Positions 1 through 6,624 of a DNA stretch of 29,636 nt are shown one piece after another. Source of the DNA: a virus; the IMG/VR virus record IMGVR_UViG_3300011116_000444, positions 1 to 29,636 of that record; one strand, given 5' to 3'. The translations under genes and the position numbers were made by a program. Each line of letters begins with the position of its first letter. Positions within the stretch are counted from its first letter, which is position 1. A model generated the notes under the pieces. The model did no database searches. It was not told the DNA's origin and saw only the letters and a program-made list of their open reading frames with translations.

Positions 1-1
1 T

Positions 2-1294
2 ACCTTAATGTTTAACGCTACTGGTATCGTGGCAGTCAACGCTGTAATGGAATACACCAAAGAACGTATCATTATGTGCGTTAACGACAAGGTGTATGAG
101 TTTGCTACAACAGCAACTTCACTACCTTCTGCGGTCTATTCACACAATGACCCAGACCATATCTTTACTAGCATCACCTCATCAGGTGCTGCAATCTATG
201 TTGCAGGCTACGGTGGTATCCAGTCAAACATCTATAAGTTTACGCTGACTACAGCAGGTGCTATGCCTACGCTGACCAGTGCTATTACTGCAGCAGAACT
301 GCCAGTAGGTGAAGTTTGCTACCGCATCTATTACTACCTTGGCTATATGGCTATCGGTACAAGCCTTGGCTTGCGAGTAGCGGCAGTATCAGATACTGAC
401 GGGTCTATTAACTACGGCCCACTTATCTTTGAAACAGATCAACCTGTCTACGATGTAGCAGGCTATGACAAGTACCTCTGGTGTACTACTGGCGTAGACG
501 GTAACCCTGGCGTAAGCCGCGTTGACCTTGGACAACAAGTAGGAACTACCCTTGTCTTTGCCTACGCTTGGGACTTGTATGACCCAAATACAACTGGCTT
601 TGTTACTACATCTTGTTCATTCTCAGGCAATACAAACCGCCTAGTATTTTGTACAGCTAACAACGGTACAACTGATGGCAAGATTTATATTGAGTCAGCA
701 TCAGTCCTAGTACCTGCTGCAACACTACGCGTTGGCTACATTCGATATAACACACTTGAGAATAAAATCTTTAAGTTCCTACAGCCACGTTATGAATCAA
801 TTAACGGCGCCTTGGCTATCTATTCGATAGACCAGTACAACAACGAAACTGCTATCGGTTCATTTGCACAAGGTGCAGACATCACCCAGATTGGTATTCC
901 ATACCCTGCTACACCTCAGCAGTACCTAAGTTTTAAGTTTGTAATGAACAGATCATCAACAGACTCAACTAAAGGACCACTCTTTACTGGCTACCAAGTG
1001 CGGTCACTGCCTTCTATTCCACGTCAACGCCTTATCCAATACCCAGTAATGCTTTACGACTTTGAGATGGATAAGTTTAACAACCCAGCAGGTTATGAAA
1101 CTTCAGCCTATAACCGTTTGCTCAATATGCAAGAGATTGAAAACCTTGGTGACCTTATCCGTGTGGAGGATTTCCGTACTGGTGAGTCATACCTTGGACT
1201 GATTGAAGAGATGGACTTTATTAACAAGACACCTACCGATAAGCGATATTCCGGATACGGTGGATTGCTCCTAGTCACAATAAGAACGGCATAA
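2..1294 (+). CDS. Tail-associated structural protein (5' partial)
   Basis: The frame is open to the left edge and the first internal ATG (position 8) has no ribosome binding site, so the true start is probably outside the window. About 430 residues are visible. The sequence is rich in Gly, Thr, Tyr and short beta-type stretches, with repeated Tyr/Gly turns that suggest a beta-propeller or beta-sandwich. The C-terminal third (VRSLPSIPRQRLIQYPVMLY, then a stretch ending LLVTIRTA) resembles tail-tip or baseplate-type proteins encoded just before the lysis genes in actinobacteriophages; that is family memory, not a search. The next gene starts 2 bp after the stop. The structural role is fairly secure from context, but the exact tail component is not known. 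Confidence 0.65.
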   Translation, partial: TLMFNATGIVAVNAVMEYTKERIIMCVNDKVYEFATTATSLPSAVYSHNDPDHIFTSITSSGAAIYVAGYGGIQSNIYKFTLTTAGAMPTLTSAITAAELPVGEVCYRIYYYLGYMAIGTSLGLRVAAVSDTDGSINYGPLIFETDQPVYDVAGYDKYLWCTTGVDGNPGVSRVDLGQQVGTTLVFAYAWDLYDPNTTGFVTTSCSFSGNTNRLVFCTANNGTTDGKIYIESASVLVPAATLRVGYIRYNTLENKIFKFLQPRYESINGALAIYSIDQYNNETAIGSFAQGADITQIGIPYPATPQQYLSFKFVMNRSSTDSTKGPLFTGYQVRSLPSIPRQRLIQYPVMLYDFEMDKFNNPAGYETSAYNRLLNMQEIENLGDLIRVEDFRTGESYLGLIEEMDFINKTPTDKRYSGYGGLLLVTIRTA

Positions 1295-1296
1295 GA

Positions 1297-1491
1297 ATGC
1301 AGGCACAAGATTACGCAACGGTAGCTGTAGCAGTCACAACTATTATCGGTGGTTTTGCTGCTGCTGTCAGATGGCTAGTCAAGCACTACCTCAATGAACT
1401 TAAACCCAATGGTGGAAGCTCAATAAAAGACTCCATTAAAAGACTTGAGGACCGCATTGACGATCTGTACAAGTTAATGGCAGAAAAGTAG
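1297..1491 (+). CDS. Small membrane protein with coiled coil, holin-like
   Basis: This 64-aa protein has one hydrophobic segment at about residues 7-25, rich in Val, Thr, Ala and Gly, followed by Arg/Lys and a charged helix (about residues 43-62, with Leu/Ile heptad spacing) that ends in AEK. One membrane segment plus a short cytoplasmic coil is common in phage membrane proteins next to endolysin genes, such as holins or holin partners. It lies between the tail gene (2 bp away) and the CHAP endolysin (9 bp away). No strong Shine-Dalgarno is seen before its ATG, so translation may be coupled to the tail gene. The holin role is inferred from position and topology; an accessory lysis or tail-anchoring role is also possible. 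Confidence 0.6.
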   Translation: MQAQDYATVAVAVTTIIGGFAAAVRWLVKHYLNELKPNGGSSIKDSIKRLEDRIDDLYKLMAEK

Positions 1492-1500
1492 AGGACAACA

Positions 1501-2001
1501 ATGGGCCAGCGTAATCAATTCTTAATGACAGCACGTGCTGAGATTGGCACAGTTGAAGGACCAAAGGACAATGAGACAAAGTATGGCGCGTTTACTAAGG
1601 CTAACTACCTACCTTGGTGCGGCAGTTTTGTTATGTGGTGTGCTCATCAGGTTGGTCTTAAGATCCCAAATGTCGTAAGCACAGCAACAGGTGCTAGTAA
1701 GTTTCAAGGCATCGGTGGTTGGTCTAATGCTGAGACAGCAAAGCCTAAGCCTGGCGACCTAGCCTTCTTTGATTTCCAAGAGGGCGGTACACCTATTGAC
1801 CACGTAGCCATCGTTGTCAAGGACAACCTAGATGGCACAGTAACCACCATTGAGGGTAACACTTCAGGTGATAAAAAGAAGTCTTCATCAGAGCGCAATG
1901 GTGGAGAAGTAGCACAGAAGGTACGCGCATATAAGACCAATAACAAGAAACAGTTAAAGGTTTTTATCGTTGGCTTCGGGTCACCGAAGTTCAAAGACTA
2001 A
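1501..2001 (+). CDS. CHAP-domain endolysin (peptidoglycan amidase/endopeptidase)
   Basis: This 166-aa protein is a single CHAP (NlpC/P60-like cysteine amidohydrolase) domain. The catalytic Cys is Cys40 in WCGSFVMWCA, the His is His101 in DHVAIV, and the third polar residue is in EGNT (Glu118/Asn120). These are the expected motifs in the expected order. The enzyme would cut amide bonds in peptidoglycan at the end of infection. There is no signal peptide, so it needs a holin, and candidates lie on both sides. No separate cell-wall-binding domain is visible; the basic C-terminal tail (KTNNKKQLK) may help wall contact. An AGAGG sequence just upstream supports the ATG at 1501. Confidence 0.9.
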   Translation: MGQRNQFLMTARAEIGTVEGPKDNETKYGAFTKANYLPWCGSFVMWCAHQVGLKIPNVVSTATGASKFQGIGGWSNAETAKPKPGDLAFFDFQEGGTPIDHVAIVVKDNLDGTVTTIEGNTSGDKKKSSSERNGGEVAQKVRAYKTNNKKQLKVFIVGFGSPKFKD

Positions 2002-2010
2002 GGAGAAGTA

Positions 2011-2220
2011 ATGAAGTTCAATAAAAAAGTACTAGATATGTGGGCTAAGTGGTTTGTGTCTAACGCACTCACCGCAGTAGTGATCATCGGTAAGTCACCA
2101 CTTGAATTCTCATCAGCAGATTGGAAGCACGCAGCTAACGCACTTTGGTTAGCGCTAGTCCCAGTAGTAATTGCTTGGGCTAACCCTAAGAACGAATTGA
2201 CGATGACCGTCAAGAAGTAA
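2011..2220 (+). CDS. Holin candidate (two membrane segments)
   Basis: This 69-aa protein has a basic N-terminus (MKFNKKVLDMWAKW), a first hydrophobic stretch at about residues 14-27, a short polar linker with an acidic residue, and a second hydrophobic stretch at about residues 44-57 (LWLALVPVVIAW). It ends in a charged tail (NPKNELTMTVKK). The last membrane segment followed by W-x-N-P-K resembles the small two-helix holins of actinobacteriophages (r1t-like type, by recollection). It lies 9 bp after the endolysin with a clear AGGAG ribosome binding site, and it is the last gene before a strong terminator. Together with the 1297 gene it completes a lysis cassette. Confidence 0.7.
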   Translation: MKFNKKVLDMWAKWFVSNALTAVVIIGKSPLEFSSADWKHAANALWLALVPVVIAWANPKNELTMTVKK

Positions 2221-2240
2221 AGTTTGACTGCGAGGCTATC

Positions 2241-2280
2241 GGCCCCTGGTTCTCTTCGGAGAATCGGGGGCCTCTTTTTT
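2241..2280 (+). terminator. Rho-independent terminator after the lysis genes
   Basis: A 14-bp stem (2241-2254 with 2259-2272, two G-T wobbles) is closed by a TTCG tetraloop and followed directly by a tract of mostly T (2273-2280). It lies 20 bp after the last lysis gene and ends rightward late transcription. Confidence 0.92.
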
Positions 2281-2281
2281 G

Positions 2282-2329
2282 TTGCCTAAAAGAACAGAAC
2301 CCCTACGGGCCGCGAAGACCGTAGAGGTT
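2282..2329 (-). terminator. Hairpin, likely terminator for the leftward HNH transcript
   Basis: An 11-bp stem pairs 2298-2308 with 2319-2329. Read as minus-strand RNA the only imperfection is a G-U wobble, while read on the plus strand it is an A-C mismatch, so the element fits the leftward direction better. The leftward tail (2297 to 2288) is T-rich (CTGTTCTTTT). With the terminator at 2241 it separates the convergent lysis and HNH transcripts. A further weak inverted repeat (2344-2349 with 2361-2366) lies between it and the HNH stop. Confidence 0.55.
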
Positions 2330-2372
2330 TTGTCCAGCACTCAGGCAAGTACTTATGTTCCTTGCCCGGTAC

Positions 2373-2726
2373 TTAAAAAATACCAGAATTGGAATCGTTG
2401 TTCAAGTGTGTCTTGAGCCTGTGGCAGTTAGCACAGAGCGTCTGTAGGTTAGACGGGTCATTGTTCCACCTGTCCCCGTCTATGTGATCGACGTCGAGCT
2501 GACTGATATGTACTGGCTTGAAGTCACAGTGCTGGCAGTAGTCCTTCTTGTGGACTGCGTAAGGGTATAAGAGTTTGTTATGGGCTTTAATGTAGACAGT
2601 CTTGCACTTGTATCGTGCCTTAAGACTGGCTCTTTTTGCATCTCTAAGTTTGATTTTAGTTGGGCCACAGACCGAGCATACGCCCGTCCGTTCTTCTTCG
2701 TTAATCTGCGAAAGTCTGTGCTTCAT
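2373..2726 (-). CDS. HNH endonuclease with zinc-binding cysteines
   Basis: The protein is about 117 aa from the ATG at 2726; a GTG at 2741 would add five residues. The C-terminal half holds a complete HNH motif: LDVDHIDGDRWNNDP, then NLQTLCANCHRLKTH. The paired Cys motifs CQHC and CANC should bind a structural zinc. An N-terminal CSVCG pair makes a second possible zinc site. HNH proteins of this size in phages are either free-standing homing endonucleases or packaging nucleases. Here the gene is on the opposite strand to its late-gene neighbours, far from terminase and bounded by a terminator, which favours a homing-type selfish gene. Its start overlaps the end of the zinc-ribbon gene at 2701. 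Confidence 0.85.
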   Translation of the reverse strand: MKHRLSQINEEERTGVCSVCGPTKIKLRDAKRASLKARYKCKTVYIKAHNKLLYPYAVHKKDYCQHCDFKPVHISQLDVDHIDGDRWNNDPSNLQTLCANCHRLKTHLNNDSNSGIF

Positions 2727-2934
2727 ACCTGTCAGGTTCACACGGTACTCGTACTAGAGCACCGCAAGAAAAGCAGGTAGCGTCTAGGAAATACCAGGAT
2801 AGCTCGTAGTCATCAAAGGACGCTGCGACGTTGAATACTTGAGAGCCACAGATGCACACGTGGACTGGTCCTAAGTCCCTTAAATCGGCTCCAGTGACCT
2901 GTGGTAACCCTCGCAGAGGGTTCCTGTGCTTCAT
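2701..2934 (-). CDS. Small zinc-ribbon protein
   Basis: From the ATG at 2934 this is 77 aa. It has a CxC pair (Cys27, Cys29) and a CxxC pair (Cys54, Cys57) around a predicted beta region (FDDYELSWYFLDATCF), which makes one likely zinc ribbon. The frame is open to a GTG at 3030, but that extension runs through hairpin-rich DNA and has no ribosome binding site, so I prefer the inner ATG, which also lacks a clear Shine-Dalgarno. The pattern looks like a conserved small actinophage protein of unknown function. It overlaps the HNH gene downstream and is transcribed away from the proteasome-like gene. Confidence 0.65.
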   Translation of the reverse strand: MKHRNPLRGLPQVTGADLRDLGPVHVCICGSQVFNVAASFDDYELSWYFLDATCFSCGALVRVPCEPDRYEAQTFAD

Positions 2935-2963
2935 TCTTGGCAGGGTTGGTAGACGGAGGGACA

Positions 2964-3077
2964 AGGTAACCTGTCGGTTACCTACTGACTGCGCCCGTGA
3001 AGGGCGCCCTGTCTGTTTCTGCTCGCTCACGCTCGCAATTGTACACAGACACCTGCCTAGTATGTGTCTTGCGACAC
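2964..3077. promoter_or_regulatory. Divergent intergenic region with three inverted repeats
   Basis: Three hairpins or dyads lie between the leftward zinc gene and the rightward proteasome-like gene. The first is 8 bp around TGTC (2964-2971 with 2976-2983). The second is 6 bp around GTGAA (2991-2996 with 3002-3007). The third is 5 bp around TTGC (3064-3068 with 3073-3077), which ends 11 bp before a -10-like element. They are candidate operators or RNA hairpins for divergent promoters. Confidence 0.45.
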
Positions 3078-3085
3078 GCCAAGAC

Positions 3086-3100
3086 TGGTAAGATACTTTA
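3086..3100 (+). promoter_or_regulatory. Extended -10 promoter for a leaderless early transcript
   Basis: A TGG-TAAGAT sequence (extended -10; hexamer at 3089-3094) ends 6 bp before the ATG at 3101, so transcription would start at or next to the A of the start codon. No Shine-Dalgarno is present in this gap. No good -35 hexamer is seen at 16-18 bp (TTGCGA lies at only 14 bp). Leaderless mRNAs are common in Actinobacteria, so the fit is plausible. Confidence 0.5.
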
Positions 3101-3661
3101 ATGACAACACTAGTAGGTATTCAAGGCTCAGACTTTGTAGTCTTCGCGGCCGATAGTCAGATCACTGACGGTGACCAACGCATAATCTCGGTGGAAACAC
3201 CCAAGATTATCAGTACTGGTAAGTATCTTCTTGGTCTTACTGGTGACTCACGTCCAGGTGACATCCTTGCCTACGCGTGGAAGCCACCGCTATATCGTGG
3301 TGAAAATCCCGTGAAGTTTATGGGAGCCAAGGTGCTACCCAGTATGTCAGCTGCGTTCAAAGAAGGTAACTACGAGATAGATAACAAGGAGATGAACTTC
3401 TCGTTCCTTATCTCATTCAATGCCAACCTGTTCTCAATCGGTGGCGACCTGTCCTTTAACACATCTGAGCGTGGCCTGTTCTCTGCAGGCTCCGGTGGAA
3501 ATTATGCCCTTGGGTACTTGTATTCCTTGCCAAGTAAGAATTACAATAAGGTCTTAACGGCAAGTGTGGTAGCAGAAGAGGCAGTCAGGATTGCATCCTT
3601 ACTGGATATCAATACGCATCCACCAATACAAGTAATAGCACAAGTGAGGATGGATAAATGA
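3101..3661 (+). CDS. Proteasome beta / HslV-like Ntn hydrolase
   Basis: This 186-aa protein has the hallmarks of the proteasome beta/HslV peptidase family. It begins MTTLVGIQGSDFVVFAADSQ; removal of Met1 would expose Thr2 as the N-terminal nucleophile. Asp18 (mature Asp17), Lys35 (near Lys33) and Ser131 in SAGSGG (near Ser129) match the other active-site positions, and LLGLTGDSR fits the core after the second strand. There is no propeptide, as in HslV. It is the first gene of the replication-region operon and probably leaderless. No alpha subunit, HslU or Mpa-like ATPase is encoded here, so it may assemble alone or with host parts. Peptidase activity is inferred from the intact residues; the substrate is unknown. 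Confidence 0.82.
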   Translation: MTTLVGIQGSDFVVFAADSQITDGDQRIISVETPKIISTGKYLLGLTGDSRPGDILAYAWKPPLYRGENPVKFMGAKVLPSMSAAFKEGNYEIDNKEMNFSFLISFNANLFSIGGDLSFNTSERGLFSAGSGGNYALGYLYSLPSKNYNKVLTASVVAEEAVRIASLLDINTHPPIQVIAQVRMDK

Positions 3662-3765
3662 AAGAGTTGATACTGGTAGCAATCGGTAGTTTTGTATTAG
3701 GTTTTATCGCAGCTTACTGCTTTGATACTTTCCTAACCTGGAAGGATGACCGCAAGTGGCAATGA
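3658..3765 (+). CDS. 35-aa single-pass membrane peptide
   Basis: The ATG at 3658 overlaps the stop of the proteasome-like gene (ATGA). The peptide starts MKELILVAIGSFVLGFIAAY, forms one hydrophobic helix (about residues 4-26, with Gly spacing), and ends in a charged tail (KDDRKWQ). Its stop overlaps the GTG start of the next gene. This position between two coupled genes and the clean membrane helix support a real gene. The function is unknown. Confidence 0.6.
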   Translation: MKELILVAIGSFVLGFIAAYCFDTFLTWKDDRKWQ

Positions 3766-4004
3766 CACAAGATGAGTTATTAGCAGCAATAGATAAGATT
3801 TACTTAGATGGATTTGATGGTGCTCTTATTGATGCACTTCGTGCGGTAGTAAATTTTCATAAGCCATACACTATGGATGATGACGAGGATGGGGAACCAG
3901 GTTGTTCTTGTATTCCGCAACTTCCAGCTTTCTTAAACCCTTACCCTTGTCCAACAGTGCAAGTTATTCAGGAGGTGTTGACTCTTGGCAATACAGGATC
4001 CTAA
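3756..4004 (+). CDS. Small acidic Cys-containing phage protein
   Basis: This 82-aa protein has an N-terminal helix (MTQDELLAAIDKIY) and a second helix (ALIDALRAVVNFHKP), then an acidic loop (DDDEDGE) and two Cys (GCSC), ending with PYPCPTVQVIQEVL. The layout 'ALRAVVxxHKP ... PCPTxQxI' recalls a conserved actinophage family of unknown function. The start is GTG at 3756, with AAGGA about 10 bp upstream; an ATG two codons later is possible. The C-terminal codons contain the AGGAGG that serves the next gene, which overlaps by 20 bp. Confidence 0.7.
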   Translation: MAMTQDELLAAIDKIYLDGFDGALIDALRAVVNFHKPYTMDDDEDGEPGCSCIPQLPAFLNPYPCPTVQVIQEVLTLGNTGS

Positions 4005-4944
4005 AGAATTACTGCTTCACGTACTGCATTCTCAAGATGCCAGTCGTGACCGCAGTATGCAGACTGAGGTAGGACCATCTGAGATTGGTGGCTGTAAGCG
4101 CAAGGTCTGGTACAGACTCAACGCACAACCACATACAAATGATAACCAATCAAAGCTTGCAGCCATTATGGGTACTGCTATTCACGCAGCCATTGAAGAG
4201 GCTATCGGTGCTATTGATCCTGAAGGTAAAGAATACTTGGTGGAAACTGAGGTTGCCTACGGTGATATGAAAGCACACGTGGATTTATTTATACCTAGCT
4301 CTGGCGCAGTCGTTGACTGGAAGACATCTAAGATTAAGAACCTTGGTTACTTCCCATCAAACCAACAGCGCTGGCAAGTACAGCTATACGGTTACTTGCT
4401 ATCTAAGAATGGCTATGAAGTTAAGACAGTTAACCTTGTAGCAATAGCACGTGATGGGTCTGAGAAGGACATCAAGGTACATACAGAACCTTATGATGAA
4501 GTGATGGCACTTGCTGCTTTGTCTTGGCTTGCCAATGTCAAGGCTAGTACTGTGCTACCAGAGCCTGAAAAGGATCAGTCATTCTGCAAAGACTACTGCC
4601 AGTACTACGATGCAACAGAACAGATGGGTTGCGGTGGTCTTAAGAAAGAACGTATCGTCCTTAGTGAAGTCGTGATTGAGGACGTAGAAGTTGACAAGCA
4701 CGCACTGCACTACTTACAGTTAGATAGCAAGATTAAAGAGCTGGAAAAGGAAAGAGAAACCTTAAAGGAATCTTTAATTGGAAGTACTGGTACTACTGCG
4801 AGTGGTATCGAAATCAGTTGGACAATAGTCAAAGGACGTGAGTCAGTTGATGCAAAGGAAGTTGAGAAACTTCTAGGATTCGTACCCAAGGTTGTTGGTA
4901 ATGAATCTACAAGACTAAACATCAAATCTATCGGAGGAAAATAA
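3985..4944 (+). CDS. Cas4/RecB-like PD-(D/E)XK exonuclease, TTG start
   Basis: This 319-aa nuclease has the RecB/Cas4 motifs in order: Cys37 in GGCKRKVWYRL, His67 in GTAIHAAIEE, Asp100 in HVDLFI, Asp111-x-Lys113 in VVDWKTSK, and QVQLYGYLL at 131-139. Cys201, Cys205 and Cys216 together with Cys37 could hold an iron-sulfur cluster as in Cas4 and AddB. A charged coil (LDSKIKELEKERETLKESL) follows. The start is TTG: AGGAGG at 3970-3975 ends 9 bp before it and no ATG/GTG fits. The likely role is 5' or 3' end resection for phage recombination, or processing of replication intermediates, as part of the operon with helicase and resolvase-like genes. Confidence 0.85.
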   Translation: MAIQDPKELLLHVLHSQDASRDRSMQTEVGPSEIGGCKRKVWYRLNAQPHTNDNQSKLAAIMGTAIHAAIEEAIGAIDPEGKEYLVETEVAYGDMKAHVDLFIPSSGAVVDWKTSKIKNLGYFPSNQQRWQVQLYGYLLSKNGYEVKTVNLVAIARDGSEKDIKVHTEPYDEVMALAALSWLANVKASTVLPEPEKDQSFCKDYCQYYDATEQMGCGGLKKERIVLSEVVIEDVEVDKHALHYLQLDSKIKELEKERETLKESLIGSTGTTASGIEISWTIVKGRESVDAKEVEKLLGFVPKVVGNESTRLNIKSIGGK

Positions 4945-5319
4945 ATGGCTGCAAACGAGAACACAAAGTTCCAAATCAACTACAAGTTGAATGACGGAAC
5001 TCTTATCAATCTTTACGCTACAGATGTAAAGGATCTTGAGACAGGTCTTATGGACCTATCAATGGTGGCAACACTTATCAAGTCAACATCAACAGAACTA
5101 GCAGGCGGTAACGCTACAGCTACAGCAGTGCAGAACATTCAAGCACAGTTCACAGCAACACCAGTTGCTGCACCGGTTGAACAGCCTGGTGCTAAAGCCT
5201 GTAAGCACGGAGCGATGGCCTTTAAGACAGGCACATCAGCACGTGGACCTTGGCAGGGTTATATGTGTGCAGCACCCAAGGGTGCATTAGATAAGTGCGA
5301 GACTATCTGGGTCCGATAA
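4945..5319 (+). CDS. Conserved phage protein next to the exonuclease (possible ssDNA-binding role)
   Basis: This 124-aa protein has a beta-type N-terminal half (FQINYKLNDGTLINLYA), an Ala/Thr/Pro-rich linker (about 70-88) and a C-terminal Cys/His module (ACKHGAMAF, GYMCAAPKG, DKCETIWV) that may bind a metal. GGAGGAAA gives a strong ribosome binding site directly before the ATG. Proteins with this C-terminal signature often sit between the Cas4-like nuclease and helicase genes in actinophages (recollection). A role as a recombination or ssDNA-binding partner is a guess from position only. Confidence 0.65.
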   Translation: MAANENTKFQINYKLNDGTLINLYATDVKDLETGLMDLSMVATLIKSTSTELAGGNATATAVQNIQAQFTATPVAAPVEQPGAKACKHGAMAFKTGTSARGPWQGYMCAAPKGALDKCETIWVR

Positions 5320-5322
5320 CTT

Positions 5323-5583
5323 ATGCGAGGGCCTTGGAATTTTGAGGATCCACGCTGTAAGAATATAGACACAGAAATCTTTTTCCCACCAGAGGCAGAA
5401 CATCCACGAGAGATAAATTATATTTTATCTATCTGCGGTAACTGCAAACACCAAGTTGAGTGTGCTGATTGGGGAATCAAGAACGAACGCTTTGGTATCT
5501 GGGGTGGATTAACTCACGGTAAACGAGCACACATTCGTAAGCTCAAAGGTATAGTCATTCCGTTTGGAGAGTTTAGTGCTTGA
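5323..5583 (+). CDS. whiB: WhiB-family iron-sulfur transcription factor
   Basis: This 86-aa protein has the four WhiB cysteines: Cys12, then Cys38, Cys41 and Cys47 (CGNC...VEC). The turn FGIWGG (57-62) and a basic tail (HGKRAHIRKLKG) follow. WhiB proteins bind a 4Fe-4S cluster, contact region 4 of the housekeeping sigma factor and redirect RNA polymerase; they are restricted to Actinobacteria and their phages. It lies inside the replication operon, 3 bp after the previous gene, and overlaps the helicase start. It is probably used to reprogramme host promoters or to block superinfection, as known for phage WhiB proteins such as the one in mycobacteriophage TM4. Confidence 0.92.
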   Translation: MRGPWNFEDPRCKNIDTEIFFPPEAEHPREINYILSICGNCKHQVECADWGIKNERFGIWGGLTHGKRAHIRKLKGIVIPFGEFSA

Positions 5584-6454
5584 TTTACAGCGTGCGTGGG
5601 GAACAGTCCTCACTAAAGCAACGCCTCTTCCTGATGTATGGCTAGCGCTAGCAGAGAAGCAGATTAAGTTCCGTAGGGGACAGGTCTGTATGGTAGCTGC
5701 AGCACCTAACGCTGGTAAGTCTATGTTCTCATTGATCTATGCGGTAAAGGCTAAAGTACCTACGCTGTTCTTTTCAGCAGATACTGATACCACTACTGTG
5801 ATGCTTAGAGCAGCAGCACACGCATCAGGTCACACGCAAGTTAACGTGGAGCAGAATCTATCTTCTGATTCACACTTCTACGATGGCTACTTTGATAAGT
5901 TAAAACATATCAAGTGGGTCTTTGACTCCAGTCCGTCACTCGATGATATCGAGTTGGAGATTAAGGCATACGTAGAGTTGTACGGCCAAGCCCCTGAGTT
6001 GATCATCATAGATAACCTTATGAATGTAGCTGCTGAGACAGACAACGAATGGGCTGGGCTTCGTGCAATTATGATGGAGCTTCACGATATGGCACGTAAG
6101 ACTGAAGCCGGCGTACTGGTACTGCACCACGTCAGTGAGCAGTCAGAGTACGGTAGTCCAACAGAACCACCAGCACGTCGTGCTATTCACGGTAAGGTCA
6201 GTCAACTACCAGCACTGATCCTTACCTTGGGCTACAACCCTGAGTACAATGAACTTAAGATTGCTGCAGTAAAGAACCGCTTTGGTCCACACGCTGCAGA
6301 TGGCAAGACCTATGCAATCCTTACTGTCAGCTATGCTAACTGTCAGATATCAGATAAGAACGCATACGGTGCAATGCTGGCAAGGGATGCACGAGCAGGC
6401 TACACTGGTAACTACATACCAGAAGATGAATACGGACACGAGGTGGCGGTGTAA
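5576..6454 (+). CDS. RecA-fold (DnaB/KaiC-like) replicative helicase ATPase
   Basis: The protein is about 292 aa from GTG 5576. That start has GGAGAG at 5566-5571 and overlaps the WhiB stop by 8 bp; a TTG at 5564 would add four residues. The Walker A motif is AAAPNAGKS (Lys48 from the GTG start), Walker B is ELIIIDNLMN (about 142-151), and VLVLHHVSE fits the DnaB-type H4 region after it. The N-terminal DnaB domain is missing, so it is a single RecA-core protein like many small phage helicases or RadA-like ATPases. Its neighbours (split primase, nucleases) support a replication-fork helicase. Hexamer formation and partner choice cannot be read from the sequence. Confidence 0.82.
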   Translation: MLDLQRAWGTVLTKATPLPDVWLALAEKQIKFRRGQVCMVAAAPNAGKSMFSLIYAVKAKVPTLFFSADTDTTTVMLRAAAHASGHTQVNVEQNLSSDSHFYDGYFDKLKHIKWVFDSSPSLDDIELEIKAYVELYGQAPELIIIDNLMNVAAETDNEWAGLRAIMMELHDMARKTEAGVLVLHHVSEQSEYGSPTEPPARRAIHGKVSQLPALILTLGYNPEYNELKIAAVKNRFGPHAADGKTYAILTVSYANCQISDKNAYGAMLARDARAGYTGNYIPEDEYGHEVAV

Positions 6455-6624
6455 TGGCTAGTAGAGAGTACCAACATATGCAGAATGAGATCAAACAACT
6501 CAAGGCTGATATGGCTAACCTGGTAATGGCTTTGATTGAACTCAAAGTATTTAAGATTAAGATTGACAACAACGGACAAGCCATCTATGACACAGGTAAA
6601 GATGAGCAGTCCGAAGTACAATAA
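6454..6624 (+). CDS. 56-aa coiled-coil peptide
   Basis: The ATG overlaps the helicase stop (TAATG). The product starts MASREYQHMQNEIKQLKADM and keeps a heptad-like pattern of Met/Leu/Ile to about residue 38, then has a polar acidic tail. Its 3' end overlaps the resolvase-like gene by 23 bp. The tight packing on both sides supports a real gene. A small helical partner of the helicase or nuclease is possible; the function is unknown. Confidence 0.6.
   Translation: MASREYQHMQNEIKQLKADMANLVMALIELKVFKIKIDNNGQAIYDTGKDEQSEVQ

Noticed and set aside
2852-3091. A 79-aa frame on the + strand across the divergent gap
   Set aside because: It is antisense to the zinc-ribbon gene, runs through hairpins, and its product has no protein-like pattern.
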